Source: Synaphobranchus kaupii
Taxonomy: Eukaryota; Chordata; Actinopteri; Anguilliformes; Synaphobranchidae
Assembly: GCA_029718625.1 (NCBI GenBank)
Contig: CM056376.1
Coordinates: forward strand, 109,950,898 to 110,014,897
DNA length: 64,000 nt
Direction of reading: 5' to 3'
Shown: in pieces, positions 1-10,839 of the stretch
Layout of the letters: each line of letters opens with the position of its first letter
Numbering within the stretch: position 1 is the stretch's first letter
Position numbers and translations under genes: made by a program
The notes under the pieces: generated by a model
Seen by the model: the letters and a program-made list of their open reading frames with translations, nothing else
Databases searched by the model: none
Told to the model about the DNA's origin: nothing

Positions 1-660
1 GCAGTTATAGTACAGTGCCTTCATGAGGATGGTAATGGCAGTGCCCAAGCAGGGTCCTGGTCCTTCTTCAGCAGGGTTGGCGTCACATCTATTTCAATGA
101 CCTGAAATTAAATTAATGAAAATTACATATTCATTAAAGAATATCCATAATTTTCTCACAAGCACTTTATGCATGTATTTAATTTAAATGAATTAATGTC
201 CTGACATGACTAGACTGAAACAAGAATTGATCCCAACTATGGTATCCAGCCATGTTCACGTCCCTTAGCCAATATTCCTCTGATTAGGAGGGGTATAATA
301 CTTTGTATAAAGCGCAGAGCTGAATCAGATGAGCACTAAAAATGCAGCTGCTGCCTTCCACCAAAACCGCTGTATTTTTTCAGCAGCTATTCGGATCACA
401 GCAGGAGTGACTTAGTGGTTGGTGAAAAAGTTAACATGTTAAGATCAGACAGATGAGCTTTATTAAGAATGAGACAGTCAGAAAAGGTTATAAGAGTTTT
501 AAGCACCACAATGGCTGTGGGGGAATAAAACAGTTTAATGTGCAACGTGTGGCCGTGGGACCCTGAGGCCCAGTCTTCATAAGTAAGGTAAAATGTCCAT
601 TTCAATTCCATCAATACAGGAAATTCATTGAAATTCAATTTGTGAATTTAAAAAAAATGC
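1..660. other. unannotated AT-rich DNA
   Basis: AT-rich single-copy-looking sequence. I see no gene, repeat unit or structured element. Short open frames here have no recognisable composition or motif. Confidence 0.5.
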
Positions 661-1384
661 CATAAGGCCATGTAAAAAAAAAAAGTTGTTGGTCAGTCCC
701 CGCCCGACATCCGAAAAAGACGACTTTTAAAAAAAAAAAAAATATTTTTCGTGACGATGGCCAGAAGTTGCAGAAAACACGGGGAAATCCTATTTCTAAG
801 CCATTTGGATAGAAAATCGTACTCACACCGCACTAGGAGATCCTATCCGATCCACTAGGCCTAGCCCTCTATCGACCACCAAGCAAAATTGTTAGAGCAC
901 ATGTGCAGCATACGGGTTGCTAATGAACAATGCACGCCATCTTTGATCAACAATAGCGAGAGTTCACACATGCGATTGTCTATGGTTTATTAACAAAACG
1001 TTCTACAACAATGCCTTTTATTGTGCTAACAATAGTCCGTTCTGGGTGCAATACACCGATTAAAGATTGGTTTGGGTGTTCGGTGGAGGTCGACATGACT
1101 TTATTGCAGGTGTTTGATGAATTCAATCAAGGAACATTTATTGACCAAAAATACATGAAACATTACAATCAATATGAGCAAAACTGATGTTGACAGGCTA
1201 CAATTAAACAGAAGCAATTTGGTCGAGAGACGCAATGTTCTATATATTCTGTCTTCTTTATTTCTCTCTACGGTCCGCTGTACCTGGTGCTTAAATAAAT
1301 TTTTTTTTTTTAAAACCCTCCCTCCCTACGACTTTAAAAAAAAAAAAAGGACGATCAACAACTTTTTTTTTACATGGCCTAATG
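661..1384. mobile_element. non-autonomous DNA transposon with inverted ends
   Basis: The left end reads CATAAGGCCATGT, an A-run, then AGTTGTTGGTC. The reverse complement of the right end reads CATTAGGCCATGT, an A-run, then AGTTGTTGATCG. The inverted similarity continues inward through a second block (GACGACTTTTAAA against ACTTTAAA). The interior of about 500 bp has no long open frame, so the copy is non-autonomous. I could not assign the superfamily and saw no clean target-site duplication. Confidence 0.6.
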
Positions 1385-1415
1385 CTCTCTGAGCATCTAG
1401 TCAGCATCTAGTCAT

Positions 1416-2141
1416 GCAAGCATTTAGATATTATGTACATGCTTTTTCAGTGTGCGTGAGAGCTTCACTAGTGAATGTGAGAGTCATTGTATGTGTATGT
1501 AAGAACTCTTTGTGTTTATATGAGAAGATTTATGGTGTGTGTGCAAGCATTTAGATGTTATGTACAAGCTTTTTCAGTGCGTGTGAGAGCTTCACTAGTG
1601 AATGTGAGAGTCATTGTACGTGTATGTGCGAGCTGTTTGTGTTTATATGAGAAGATTTAGGGTGTGCGTGCAAGCATTTAGATGTTATGTACAAGCTTTT
1701 TCAGTGCGTGTGAGAGCTTCACTAGTGAATGTGAGAGTCATTGTACGTGTATGTGCGAGCTCTTTGTGTTTATATGAGAAGATTTAGGGTGTGTGTGCAA
1801 GCATTTAGATGTTATGTACAAGCTTTTTCAGTGCGTGTGAGAGCTTCACTAGTGAATGTGAGAGTCATTGTACGTGTATGTGCGAGCTCTTTGTGTTTAT
1901 ATGAGAAGATTTAGGGTGTGTGTGCAAGCATTTAGATGTTATGTACAAGCTTTTTCAGTGCGCGTGAGAGCTTCACTAGTGAATGTGAGAGTCATTGTAC
2001 GTGTATATGCGAGCTCTTTGTGTTTATATGAGAAGATTTAGGGTGTGTGTGCAAGCATTTAGATGTTATGTACAAGCTTTTTCAGTGCGTGTGAGAGCTT
2101 CACTAGTGAATGTGAGAGTCATTGTACGTGTATATGCGAGG
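1416..2141. repeat. 127-bp minisatellite, about 5.7 copies
   Basis: Units begin with GCAAGCATTTAGATGTTATG at 1416, 1543, 1670, 1797, 1924 and 2051, an exact 127-bp spacing. Units differ by only a few substitutions, mostly in the TGTGTGTG portion, so expansion looks recent. The array passes directly into a GT tract. Confidence 0.95.
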
Positions 2142-2178
2142 CAATTATGAATTTTGGCCTAAACGGCCCCTCATATAT

Positions 2179-2330
2179 GGGTGTGTGTGCGCGTGCACGT
2201 GTGTGTGTGTGTGTGTGTGTATTTGTGTGTGTGTGTGTGTGTGTGTGTATTTGTGTGTGTGTGTGTGTGTGTAGGCATGTGTGTGCGCGTGCATGTGTGT
2301 GCATGTGTGTGTGTGTGTGTTGCTCAGCCA
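2179..2330. repeat. (GT)n microsatellite, interrupted
   Basis: About 150 bp of GT dinucleotides broken by GC steps and ATTT interruptions. Open frames across it are read-through of the repeat. Confidence 0.95.
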
Positions 2331-2492
2331 GTGGAAACAAAGGTAGTGAGAGCTGAGATACGTAGCGCATGTTTTGCAGTTGATTACTCTCCAACAGGGA
2401 CAGCACACTGCTGAGGCTTTGAGCTGGAATAATGCAAACTCTTAAAAGCTCTGTGCTTACCCGTTCTAACCATTTCTGATGAGTTTGCTGGA

Positions 2493-2518
<26 letters not shown>
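2493..2518. repeat. (TC)n microsatellite
   Basis: Thirteen perfect TC units, followed by TC-rich low-complexity sequence to about 2545. Confidence 0.9.
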
Positions 2519-2523
<5 letters not shown>

Positions 2524-2739
2524 TTCTCCTCCCCCTCCCTCTCTCAGTTCTGAAAGGTTGCTCTGCCTTGGGAAGGGAAGCGATGTCAGCATCTGGAGAA
2601 TATTGCTGGGATGAAAATTGAGCTCTGTATTTCTGCTTGTGATTGGCAGCCCATCAGCTGAAAGTGCAACTGAGCCCTTACCTCCTAAATGCATTCTAAA
2701 GGTCCTCTGTGACTCACCAAGTCATCCAGCTCTCGTTCT

Positions 2740-2830
2740 CAAATTCGAATGAGCTTTATTGGCATGACCACACATCAGTATAGCGTTGCCAAAGCAATTG
2801 CTAAACCAACAATAAAACAACAATAGCAGC
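2740..2830. repeat. dispersed fish repeat with GAGCTTTATTGGCATGAC core
   Basis: The core GAGCTTTATTGGCATGAC and the downstream TTGCCAAAGC recur, diverged but in the same order and orientation, near 6088-6145 (TTATTTGCATGAC, then ATTGCCAAAGC). This suggests one dispersed family. Family assignment is not possible from sequence reading alone. Confidence 0.4.
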
Positions 2831-3195
2831 ACAAACTATGTGAACAATAGTAATGCAAAGAATAGGGTGCTTTAACCGTCAGTAATGGGAGCAGGGTGGA
2901 GGGCTTTTCTAACAGATACAAATAATGAAATAAACAGCAATAACAATAAAAAATACATACTCAACTTACAATTAAGGGCTATTTGGGACAATTTTCCCCG
3001 TCTTTAGGACAATGTGGTGGTGTAGTTGCCTGTTCCCTGTCTCTCAGGGTATGACACGCTACCACATACTGTGCGGCCAGTGGTGCACTGGGTCCTTTCC
3101 CCAGTAAGATTGATCATCTCTTTGTGTCAGTCATTTCTTTGAATTGAAAAAGAGGTATTTCAATTTTTAAAAAGATTTTTCTTTCAATTTTGTGT

Positions 3196-3199
<4 letters not shown>
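2831..3199. other. unannotated AT-rich DNA
   Basis: AT-rich unique-looking sequence with no supported gene or element. Confidence 0.4.

Positions 3200-3200
<1 letters not shown>

Positions 3201-3232
<32 letters not shown>
3201..3232. repeat. (TC)n microsatellite
   Basis: About 16 TC units in an otherwise AT-rich stretch. Confidence 0.9.
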
Positions 3233-3241
<9 letters not shown>

Positions 3242-3709
3242 GTGCAACAAAATAATGTAATCAAATAAGAGCTACAGTACAGTGGAAGACAAAATGGCCC
3301 CTGGTCTAAATTTTAACATTGTGTATGTCTCCTTTAAACTGAGTCACCAAAAATCGTTATTTCCCCCCAAAAAACTTCAAATCCCCCCAGGTGAGTTACT
3401 ACCTGACAAAGCACCTACCTCTCAGTGAAATGTGTGGAACATTTCAATTTTATATAGTTTTATGAACCTGTCAACCACTGACTTTATGTTTCTGCTGATT
3501 TATTTCCAATGGAATGTGCCTTGGATTCATATCTTCCCTTCCCCCCCCATTAGTGTATGTTTTTAGCAGATAATTAGATTAACATTCATTTGGGAGAAGT
3601 AATCTCGGCGTGTTCCTCTGGGCATTTCGGCTCTTGATGTCAGTGTTGATTAAGAGACGAAAGCCTGCAACGACAACAATTAGTTACAAACTGTGACTGG
3701 CTCAGCTAG

Positions 3710-3710
<1 letters not shown>

Positions 3711-3806
<96 letters not shown>
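3711..3806. repeat. compound (GT)n(GA)n microsatellite
   Basis: A run of GT of about 35 bp switches directly to a GA run of about 60 bp with a single GC interruption. Both strands stay open through it because the dinucleotides contain no stop codon. Confidence 0.95.
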
Positions 3807-3809
3807 TAA

Positions 3810-5255
3810 AAAGCGAGATTGGGAGAGAGATGCAAAGAATAAACACAAACATAACTTTCCTGCTTCAAGGAAGATCCTTAGTGTAGGCAGCAGATATTAA
3901 GGCAAGTCGCTCTGGGGTAGGGAGGTGGGGTTGGAGGTTATTTTCACATATAATCCTCTTTAAGTGAGACTCGCTATTTATTTGAAGTAAAATCTGCAGT
4001 GGAAACGAGGGAAACCTTTCCATTTACACAGGGAAATAATTCATATCCCCTTGATACAGAACTCAGGGCTCAGGAAGGCTGATGTTGTCCCTGTTCATTC
4101 ACTAATCTTGTTCATTATGAGCGTACAGGAAAAACTGATCCCGCAACAGCGCTCATACTGTGAGACACTCGAATGAAAACCCAGCTCTCTTCCTCTTCAG
4201 CGTTATTATGACCTCACTTCCCTTTTGCTTTCACGTCGCCCCTTCTGGAGAGAAACCGAGGTCACGTGACACATTGTGCACGGCACAGCCGAACAGGAGG
4301 GCAGCTGCCTGCTGTTTTCCAGTCTCTCTGTGTGCGTTTGACAGCCGCTAGCTTTCTCTGTACGTATTTTCAGACACGCTCACATGTTCCCGTCTGTTCG
4401 CTCCTTCCCTCCGGTGCTTCCTGTTGATTACGCTTGACCTGTCAGTACAAGGTGCATGCACACCGGAACCATTCCACCTCTGATCTGTCCTGATGTACAC
4501 AAGCACGTGTTCCCACTTATGCATGCTACAATCTCTTACGGAAAAAAAGAGATCGCACTTCAAAACATTATATAGCCCAATAACTGATGTAGTATCAAGA
4601 ATCAAGAGTTAACTTTATGCCATTACAACCAAAGGTCGTTAGGCATTTGTCTTGGTGAGCTCATAAATACATACACGTTTGTTCAGAAACAGCAATGATT
4701 AAAAATAATACATTCCATACATTCAAAATGCACAAAAAGTGCAGCACCCTTGATTTTCTTACAGTACTTATGGAATTTCTACCCTGCTCCATTTGCTCAG
4801 TACCGTATCATAATATACAAAATCCAAAATGTAAGTGCTGTAATTTGAAAATATAATTAATTATCAAGAAAATATATCAAATTAGCGGCATGGCTTAAGG
4901 GTGGCTGAGTTCAAAAGCAGATGAAAAAGCAAAAAGGAGGAGTTTTTATGCCAGGAGGAGGGGGGGTGGAGTCGAGTGTCCGGCTCAGTCTCTCTGGCCA
5001 CTGTGTCAGCAGTTCCTGCTTCTGGGAGACCTTCAGGACCTTGGACAGCAGCAGCCTGAGCATGCAGTGCACCCAACCAAGACTGATTGCTGATTGGTCA
5101 TCAGCCCAGGAGTTTTTGTCTGATCAGTGTGGCCACCGTAAGAGACATTTTGGGCTCGGTCCAACACTCATGGATTTTGGTTTTGAACTCTGTCTTTTCC
5201 TATTGAAGGCTGTCCTTTCATTACTTTAGGCCAGATTTTTGGCATAGTCATTTTG
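3810..5255. other. unannotated DNA
   Basis: No supported gene. The section 4160-4560 is more GC-balanced than its surroundings but has no splice-framed coding signature. The section 4880-5230 has short open frames on both strands with no recognisable motif. Confidence 0.4.
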
Positions 5256-5388
5256 CAAGGAACCTGGGGGTGGTCCTGGATGACCGGCTGGACTTCAAAG
5301 AGCACATCAGGGCGATGGCTCGGTCCTGCAGGTTCCTCCTGTACAACATCAGGAGGATTCGACCGTACCTGACCACCTACCGCCTTTG
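5256..5388 (+). pseudogene. LINE reverse-transcriptase fragment (L2/CR1 type)
   Basis: The plus strand reads NLGVVLDDRLDFKEHIRAMA followed by RRIRPYLTTY. This is the region after the catalytic core of L2/CR1-clade LINE reverse transcriptases, where NLGV.LD is a family hallmark. The match starts abruptly near 5256 and ends abruptly after CCACCTAC at 5380, so this is an internal scrap of about 45 codons. Its last 31 nt (5350-5380) are identical to the first 31 nt of the LINE piece at 21044. No promoter or tail accompanies it. Confidence 0.8.
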
Positions 5389-5389
5389 A

Positions 5390-6510
5390 GAAGAATGATC
5401 CCTCAAATAAAAAAAACACAAATACACAGAAAAACCCACTCAAATTCAGTGGCTCATGGTAAGCTCTGTCCTCTGAAGGCCTTGTACAGTTAATTGAAAC
5501 TAAAAGCTGACTTTGTGTTTTGTAGCTTGCGTCCTTGCTCTCACGGAATGTGTAGAGACAGAATGAGTGAGTCAAGCACTTCATCTCACTGTATGTTTTG
5601 GTTGTGTCTCCAAAGGCAGTGACTAAGAGATTCCAGGAAGTGATAATGCCAGGAAGCTGACTTCTGCCCCTGAACAAACCTCTTGTCTAGGTTGTAGCGA
5701 AAACTGAGAAATGAAAACTGATTTTCTGCTGCTCTGGTATTTTCTATTTCCCTAACCGAAGCTGAAGGATTTCTGACTGACTGACGTCTCTTTTTTCTCT
5801 TTATTTTATTCATTCTGTTTCTTTTTTATTCTCCCAATGCAGACACATAAGGTCGCTGAATGTACATAATGAAGGAAGAAACGTGCGTGTGGCTTGAGTG
5901 TAGCTGACAATCGCTAATTGCATGTGCTAAATTCAAATGTTCTGGTGTTTATCATGGAAACAGCATTAATATGTACTATCTGTCATAAGGATTCATAAAA
6001 AAAACTAATTTACATCTATATACAGTATACACCACATGGTGCAGACTCGCTTTCTCTCTGTATCTCTATATCTCTCTGTTTCTCTCAAATTAAAATTATT
6101 TATTTGCATGACATATTTAAAAAAACATATTGCCAAAGCATAATAATAACAATGATTCATCGTAGTAACAATACTCTCTTCCTCTTTTTTTCCCTGGAAG
6201 GGAAGTGAAAAAAGGGGGATTTTACCCCATGTCACGGCAATTGCAGGCAATTTGTGAAAAAGATGGGATATGAGGTCCCGCGGGGAAGGGAAGTCACAGG
6301 AGTCAAAAAGCAATCCGGAGAGGCAGTGGCATGAATCAAACGCAGGGCCAGACATCCACGCATTCAATTAGTCCCACCTGTTGACACAGGTGGAACGGGA
6401 AGGCATCGAATAATCGCTGTGAAAGCATACAAAGGCAAAAGCGCTGGCATCCTTTCATTCATCCAATGAAAGGATTGACAATTAACTCATTGACAGCAAA
6501 TATCAAAGCT
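5390..6510. other. unannotated DNA
   Basis: No supported gene. Near 6088-6145 lies a diverged second copy of the repeat at 2740. Confidence 0.4.

Positions 6511-6541
<31 letters not shown>
6511..6541. repeat. T10-G21 homopolymer block
   Basis: Ten T followed by twenty-one uninterrupted G. A G run of this length can form a G-quadruplex. It is also a place where sequencing length is unreliable. Confidence 0.9.
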
Positions 6542-6544
6542 CAG

Positions 6545-8015
6545 ACAGAAACAAACATGCAAACAAGTAACATCTGTGAATTTAGAGCCTCTCAGCCTTA
6601 TAAAGTATTTTATTAGAATAAAATCTATTTTAAAATGTTGCTTCACTAAATAAATGTGCACATTTTGGCCTGGCCCTTCACCTGCCTGCAGAGCACTGCA
6701 GCTAGTGCTCTTAGAAATGTATTAGGTTTTTTTTTAAGAGGTTCCGCACCGATTCATCCCATTTAACCGGGATATCTTCTGTGGCAATGCGGAAAGGGAC
6801 CAGGCCTTTTAACCACAGCTAGCGCGCCCGGCAGGTTTAAATGTCAGCTCCGGAACCTTCCTACATCCGCCACCATTATATTTTTTTTTATGTCCTATTT
6901 TTGGTATAAGCACCGCAAGGCTGAGAAAATGAAACAAACAGCTGCAGGAGAGCAGCTCCGTTGAGTCCAGTGAGCGCAGGTGAGTGGGCCGGGCGCTCGC
7001 ACGCCTTCAGAGAAAAGCAAATCTCCAAGATTCTCCTCTCATGAAATCACCGAGCTCAGCCTGTTAATAATCATCGATAATGATAATTTCGGATTAAAAA
7101 AGGTGTTGCGTCAGGCATGCCATGCCATTATGTGTCATGCTTCAAATATCTAATGCCACTAATAAGCCAAGGGGATTGTCTCTCCCCAAGACATGTTATT
7201 TATTTCGCTATAATGAACTTAATGCAGGGAGCTGAGCTCTCTCTAAGATCTAAGTGCTACTAGCTGGATACAGCCGCTCATTAGCGGAAAGGTCAACAGC
7301 ACCGCAGACAAAAAAATGAATGTCAAAACACCCACGGGCAAAAAAGGCTGCTGTTGACATTTCCATCCCTTGCATAGTCCTGCATGTTCGGCACCCCACA
7401 TAGGGATGAATAGCAAACGCAACTTCCAGGTATTCATGAGAACAGGTCCTCAGGCCTGCCGTTATACCTCCGGCTCCTCGGATGCTGTCAAATCCAATTA
7501 AAGCACAACCCTCCCTTTCTTTCTGCTCCATCTTCCTGTTTTAAGTCTGAGAAATGATCCGGGGAGATTTTAAGCGTGGCACCGAAAAGACTGCAGAACT
7601 TCCTCTTTGCCGCCAAATGTTTCTGCAGAGTTGAGCCACCGGGTATGTAGGTCAGGTTCCTTGAAAAATTTTGGAGCGGAGCCAGTTTTGGGCTCGCTGT
7701 CTGGACAAGAGAGCACTGGAGGGCAGGTGTTGCACTCTGGGTAAAGGAGAGAGCTTTTTCACTCTCAATTTAATTCTCATTGTTTCACATATCAAACAGG
7801 CAACTGACAAGGCACCTCACAAACTGCCCATAAATACCCACTTATGGGTACCAGCCATGCCTGTGCTTACGTAAATCACTTTTGATGAATTGCTGTGACA
7901 CATACAATGAAGAAAGGAGGTAAATGAAAACTTATTTGGAATTCTAGGGAGATGGGCCATGTTAATATAAGACAGTCACTGTTATGGGGGTTTAGTCATA
8001 TTTATGTGACGTTTT
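6545..8015. other. unannotated, possibly conserved non-coding DNA
   Basis: No gene is supported. The stretch about 7030-7230 is rich in homeodomain-like ATTA/TAAT cores, without repeat character. That is the texture of vertebrate conserved non-coding elements, but I cannot test conservation here. Confidence 0.3.
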
Positions 8016-8018
8016 TGG

Positions 8019-8160
8019 GGCACCAAAAATAATTTGACAAATTAACATAAACTTAAATAAAGTCATCATATTTAATATTTGGTCGCATATCCTTTGCATG
8101 TCATGACTTCCTGATGTCTGTGACCCAACAACATCGAAAAACTGATATCTTATTTTCAGG
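8019..8160. mobile_element. Tc1-like MITE fragment
   Basis: The block from TTTAATATTTGGTCGCATAT to TATCTTATTTTCAGGTACT matches 43095-43190 closely in the same order, including GTGACCCAACAACATC. The 43-kb copy is the middle of an intact Tc1-type MITE, so this is a truncated relative of that family. A GGGGCACCAAAAATAATT relic of the TIR lies at its left side. Confidence 0.75.
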
Positions 8161-8306
8161 TACTCTTACAAGCGATGCTATAACCTCTCTGCATTTGAAT
8201 GGATCTCTATGGGAATTGGGGGGTGGCACTAGATTAAGCTGTAAATTGCAGAATAGTATGGAACACATGGTTGGCTAAATGGCTGTAAATCATCAAGGGT
8301 CTGAGG

Positions 8307-8506
8307 TATCAAACGAGCCTCAAACCATCACTCTGCTGCCAGATCTGCAGTAGATATGGATGGATCACTTTAAGGGTCGTTTCTCCTGACTCATTTTACG
8401 ATTAAACTCTATACAAAAATAAGTCAGTAGAAACAACCCTTAAAGTGATCCATCCATATCTACTGCATATCTGGCAGCAGAGTGATGGTTTGAAGCTCGT
8501 TTGATA
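8307..8506. repeat. long hairpin (inverted repeat, arms about 90 bp)
   Basis: The left arm, 8307 to about 8396, contains TATCAAACGAG, ACCATCACTCTGCTGCCAGA and GGATGGATCACTTTAAGGGT. It is repeated as its reverse complement from about 8417 to 8506 with only a few mismatches. The spacer is about 20 bp, so transcription would give an almost perfect stem of about 90 bp. It is most likely a fold-back MITE. It could also be an inverted duplication or a hairpin-RNA locus. Confidence 0.9.
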
Positions 8507-8509
8507 GGG

Positions 8510-9524
8510 AATATATGGGAGGAATTCAGTCAGCGGGGATAGGAGTGTCCATTGCTCAAGCGACCTCTGTTGGCTGTCTGAGTGCCCGTGGCTTGCTCGC
8601 TGGTAAACAAGTATGATCGGGTCTCCTCTGCCCCCCGCTCTGGGCACGCACGGCTTGAAGCTGCAGTGTGAAAAGAAGCAGCCGGCTGGCACCGTGTGTT
8701 TCAGAAAAGAACCACAAGTTGTTTTCACTCTCCCAAGCCAGCAGCAGGGGGTGTATATGAGGGAACTTGTACATAGTCTGTGAATTGGACATTCCAAATT
8801 TGGATGGGATTGGAGATTTTGTTATTGACCCAATTAAGTCCCATTAAAATTTTTGTTTTATTCTGTTATTGACCAAAACAATATTTCAAAGAGCAATTCG
8901 TCAATTATCCATGTACAAAACAATACCAGACCTCTGCTTTCTGGCAAGAATCATTAAAAATGATTTAATGTTGGGCTCTCAAAACAAAAATGCCAGAAAG
9001 ACAGTGTAAAGGCACATCTCTTCTCTTCTCCACTCTAAACTACAGCATGGAGGACAAACATATTAGAAATTCCCTTTCAGACAGTCTTGAAAAATGGAAT
9101 CAGAGCTAATTGGCTTAATATAATATTAATATTGTGGATAAAAAATCTTTCACAGTAAAACACACTTCAACTTTCTCAAAGCTAGTATACCATTCCATTA
9201 GTGCTTTTTTAATATTATGAATCTACTCTAAACTGGAGACAGATTTTTCTTTGGGGGAAAGAGTTTTTTTTTTTTAAGAAATTGATGTTATATTTCATGA
9301 TTATTTTTCACATTCATAATACAGAAATAGTCATTTCATGTTTCTTACATTCAGTCCCTCCCAGCTTAAATATTTCTTCTTCCTCCAAAAATATGAGCAT
9401 ATCCACTGTGAAAATTATGCCCTGCACCAGTGTCACATGAAAAGTCACCTGTTTCTAAAAGTTTCTAAGAATTATTCTGCTAGAGCTGTGACATGCAATC
9501 ATATCTGTAAAGGGCCGATGAGGG
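8510..9524. other. unannotated DNA
   Basis: The part 8540-8790 is GC-rich with CGACCTCTGTTGGCTGTCTG and may be an unclassified dispersed repeat. The remainder is AT-rich with no supported feature. Confidence 0.35.
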
Positions 9525-9529
9525 AGCAG
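9525..9529. repeat. target-site duplication AGCAG (left)
   Basis: AGCAG lies immediately before the LTR and is repeated exactly at 10465-10469 immediately after it. Confidence 0.9.
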
Positions 9530-10464
9530 TGTTATGCTCTCACTCCCGTCCTTTTGTGTCCCGTGTTGTACCTGTTCCCTCTCGTATCGTGTTTGTATTC
9601 CTGTTTGTTTCCCTCGTGCTGCATGCTGGGTGTGGTTTTCCCTTTCGTGTCATTCTGTTCCACTACTCGATTTCCACCTATCCCTTTCCTCCATTCCGCA
9701 TGCATTCCGCACACTCTCTGCTCCGTTAATCACTCACGCATACATTCGCACGCGGCACCTAATTGATACTTGTTAACGTTTGTATTTAGTCACCCGGTGT
9801 TCTTTGTCCTGTGCCAGTTTGTTAAGTCTCCTTGTGGTAACTCTCTGGTCTTGTCTCGTGGATACATTGTATCTAGTCCTGTCTTGCCTACTTTAAAAGC
9901 CTCGTCTTGTATTCGGCGTTAACTCGCTATTTCCAGCCCTGTCCGGTTTTTGATCAGCTCTCGCCAGGAACGGCGTAATCACACTGTTCATCCTGTCCTG
10001 CCTCGCTGTACTAAGTCTGTTCTGCTCTAAGTCTACCAGCCTGCAGCTGTGTGTGTGAATCCTGCCGCTGTGGTTGCATCCAGCCGGTGCTCCAGCTCAG
10101 CTAACCTGCAGCTTAGTGTGCATCCTGCGTGTGCTGCTGCTTCTGCCAACTTGCTGCTGGGTGTGCATCCAGCCGGTGCTCCAGCCCTGCTCCCTGCAGC
10201 TGTTCGTGCCACTCCACTCTGCCCTGTCTCCCGCTCCCCGCTTCTACTCTGCTCAACCAGCCCGGATTCCTGCCACAATCCAGTCCCTGGCCTCTCCCGT
10301 TCTCGCGGATCCCCTGCCTCATCCATTCCCGGTTGTGTGTCTTGATTTATGTCTCCCTATGCTTCAGGAGGAATTCTGGTCGAAGCAATAAATTATTGAA
10401 GTATCTCTGAACTTCCTGTGTGCGAGTCGTGCATTTGGGTCCAGTTCATACTCGGAACGTAACA
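9530..10464 (+). mobile_element. solo LTR, probably Ty3/Gypsy type
   Basis: A 935-bp unit begins TGTTATG and ends CGTAACA, giving TGTTA/TAACA terminal inverted repeats. It is flanked by the perfect 5-bp duplication AGCAG. A TATA-like TTTAAAAGC lies at 9892-9900 and an AATAAA polyadenylation signal at 10387-10392, about 75 bp before the end. This order fits U3-R-U5 on the plus strand. No internal gag or pol is present, so the provirus was lost by LTR-LTR recombination. The CT-rich, TGC-rich middle gives spurious long open frames on both strands. A direct repeat of GTGCATCCAGCCGGTGCTCC lies inside it. Confidence 0.9.
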
Positions 10465-10469
10465 AGCAG
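10465..10469. repeat. target-site duplication AGCAG (right)
   Basis: An exact copy of 9525-9529. Confidence 0.9.
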
Positions 10470-10509
10470 GTTGTTGTTTTGGCCCAACACTAAAACACCT
10501 GGGGGTGTT

Positions 10510-10705
10510 ACACGAAGCAGGATCACCTGAGTTAGCTGGATAACTGCGCTGAGTAAGAGAAGCAGGATCACTGAGTTAGCTGGATAACTGCACTGAGTAA
10601 AACCTGGAACCCTCTCAAATCTGGAAAATGTGCTGTAAAAAGTAAGAGTAAAAAGTGTTGTTCCTCAGTGCAGTTTTCCAGCTAACTCAATAATCCTGCT
10701 TTGTG
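10510..10705. mobile_element. MITE with inverted arms, left arm duplicated
   Basis: The plus strand carries GAAGCAGGATCACCTGAGTT then AGCTGGATAACTG at 10514, and the same arm again at 10559. The inverted arm CAGTGCAGTTTTCCAGCTAA, CTCAATAATCCTGCTTTG lies at about 10668-10700. A partial third copy is at 57655-57745. The superfamily is not assigned. Confidence 0.7.
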
Positions 10706-10727
10706 GAATATCAGATTCTACATATCA

Positions 10728-10835
10728 AGTTATTCATTGAAGACCATGATTAGCTGCATCTGGTGTCATAGTGATGGGCACCCACGACGCATCCACACCA
10801 GCCCTTATTGGATAAGACTGGACACCCTGTACTCG
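10728..10835. mobile_element. fragment of a dispersed MITE
   Basis: The order CAAGTTATTCATTGA, CCATGATTAG, CATCTGGTGTC, then GCCCTTATTGGATAAG parallels 30478-30600 (CAAGTTCTTCATTGA, CCATGGTTAG, CAGGTGTCTTAG, GCCCTTTTCGGATA). The two are diverged members of one family. The right end, GGACACCCTGTA, resembles hAT-type MITE ends. Confidence 0.6.
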
Positions 10836-10839
10836 AGTT

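Noticed and set aside
2119..2694. 191-codon minus-strand frame
   Set aside because: It crosses the GT and TC tracts, and histidine/threonine repeats make up its core.
5168..5677. 169-codon minus-strand frame
   Set aside because: It runs antisense across the LINE reverse-transcriptase scrap, so it is a shadow frame.
10033..10391. Overlapping open frames on both strands
   Set aside because: They lie inside the solo LTR. LTRs are non-coding and the CT/GC-rich composition explains the lack of stops.
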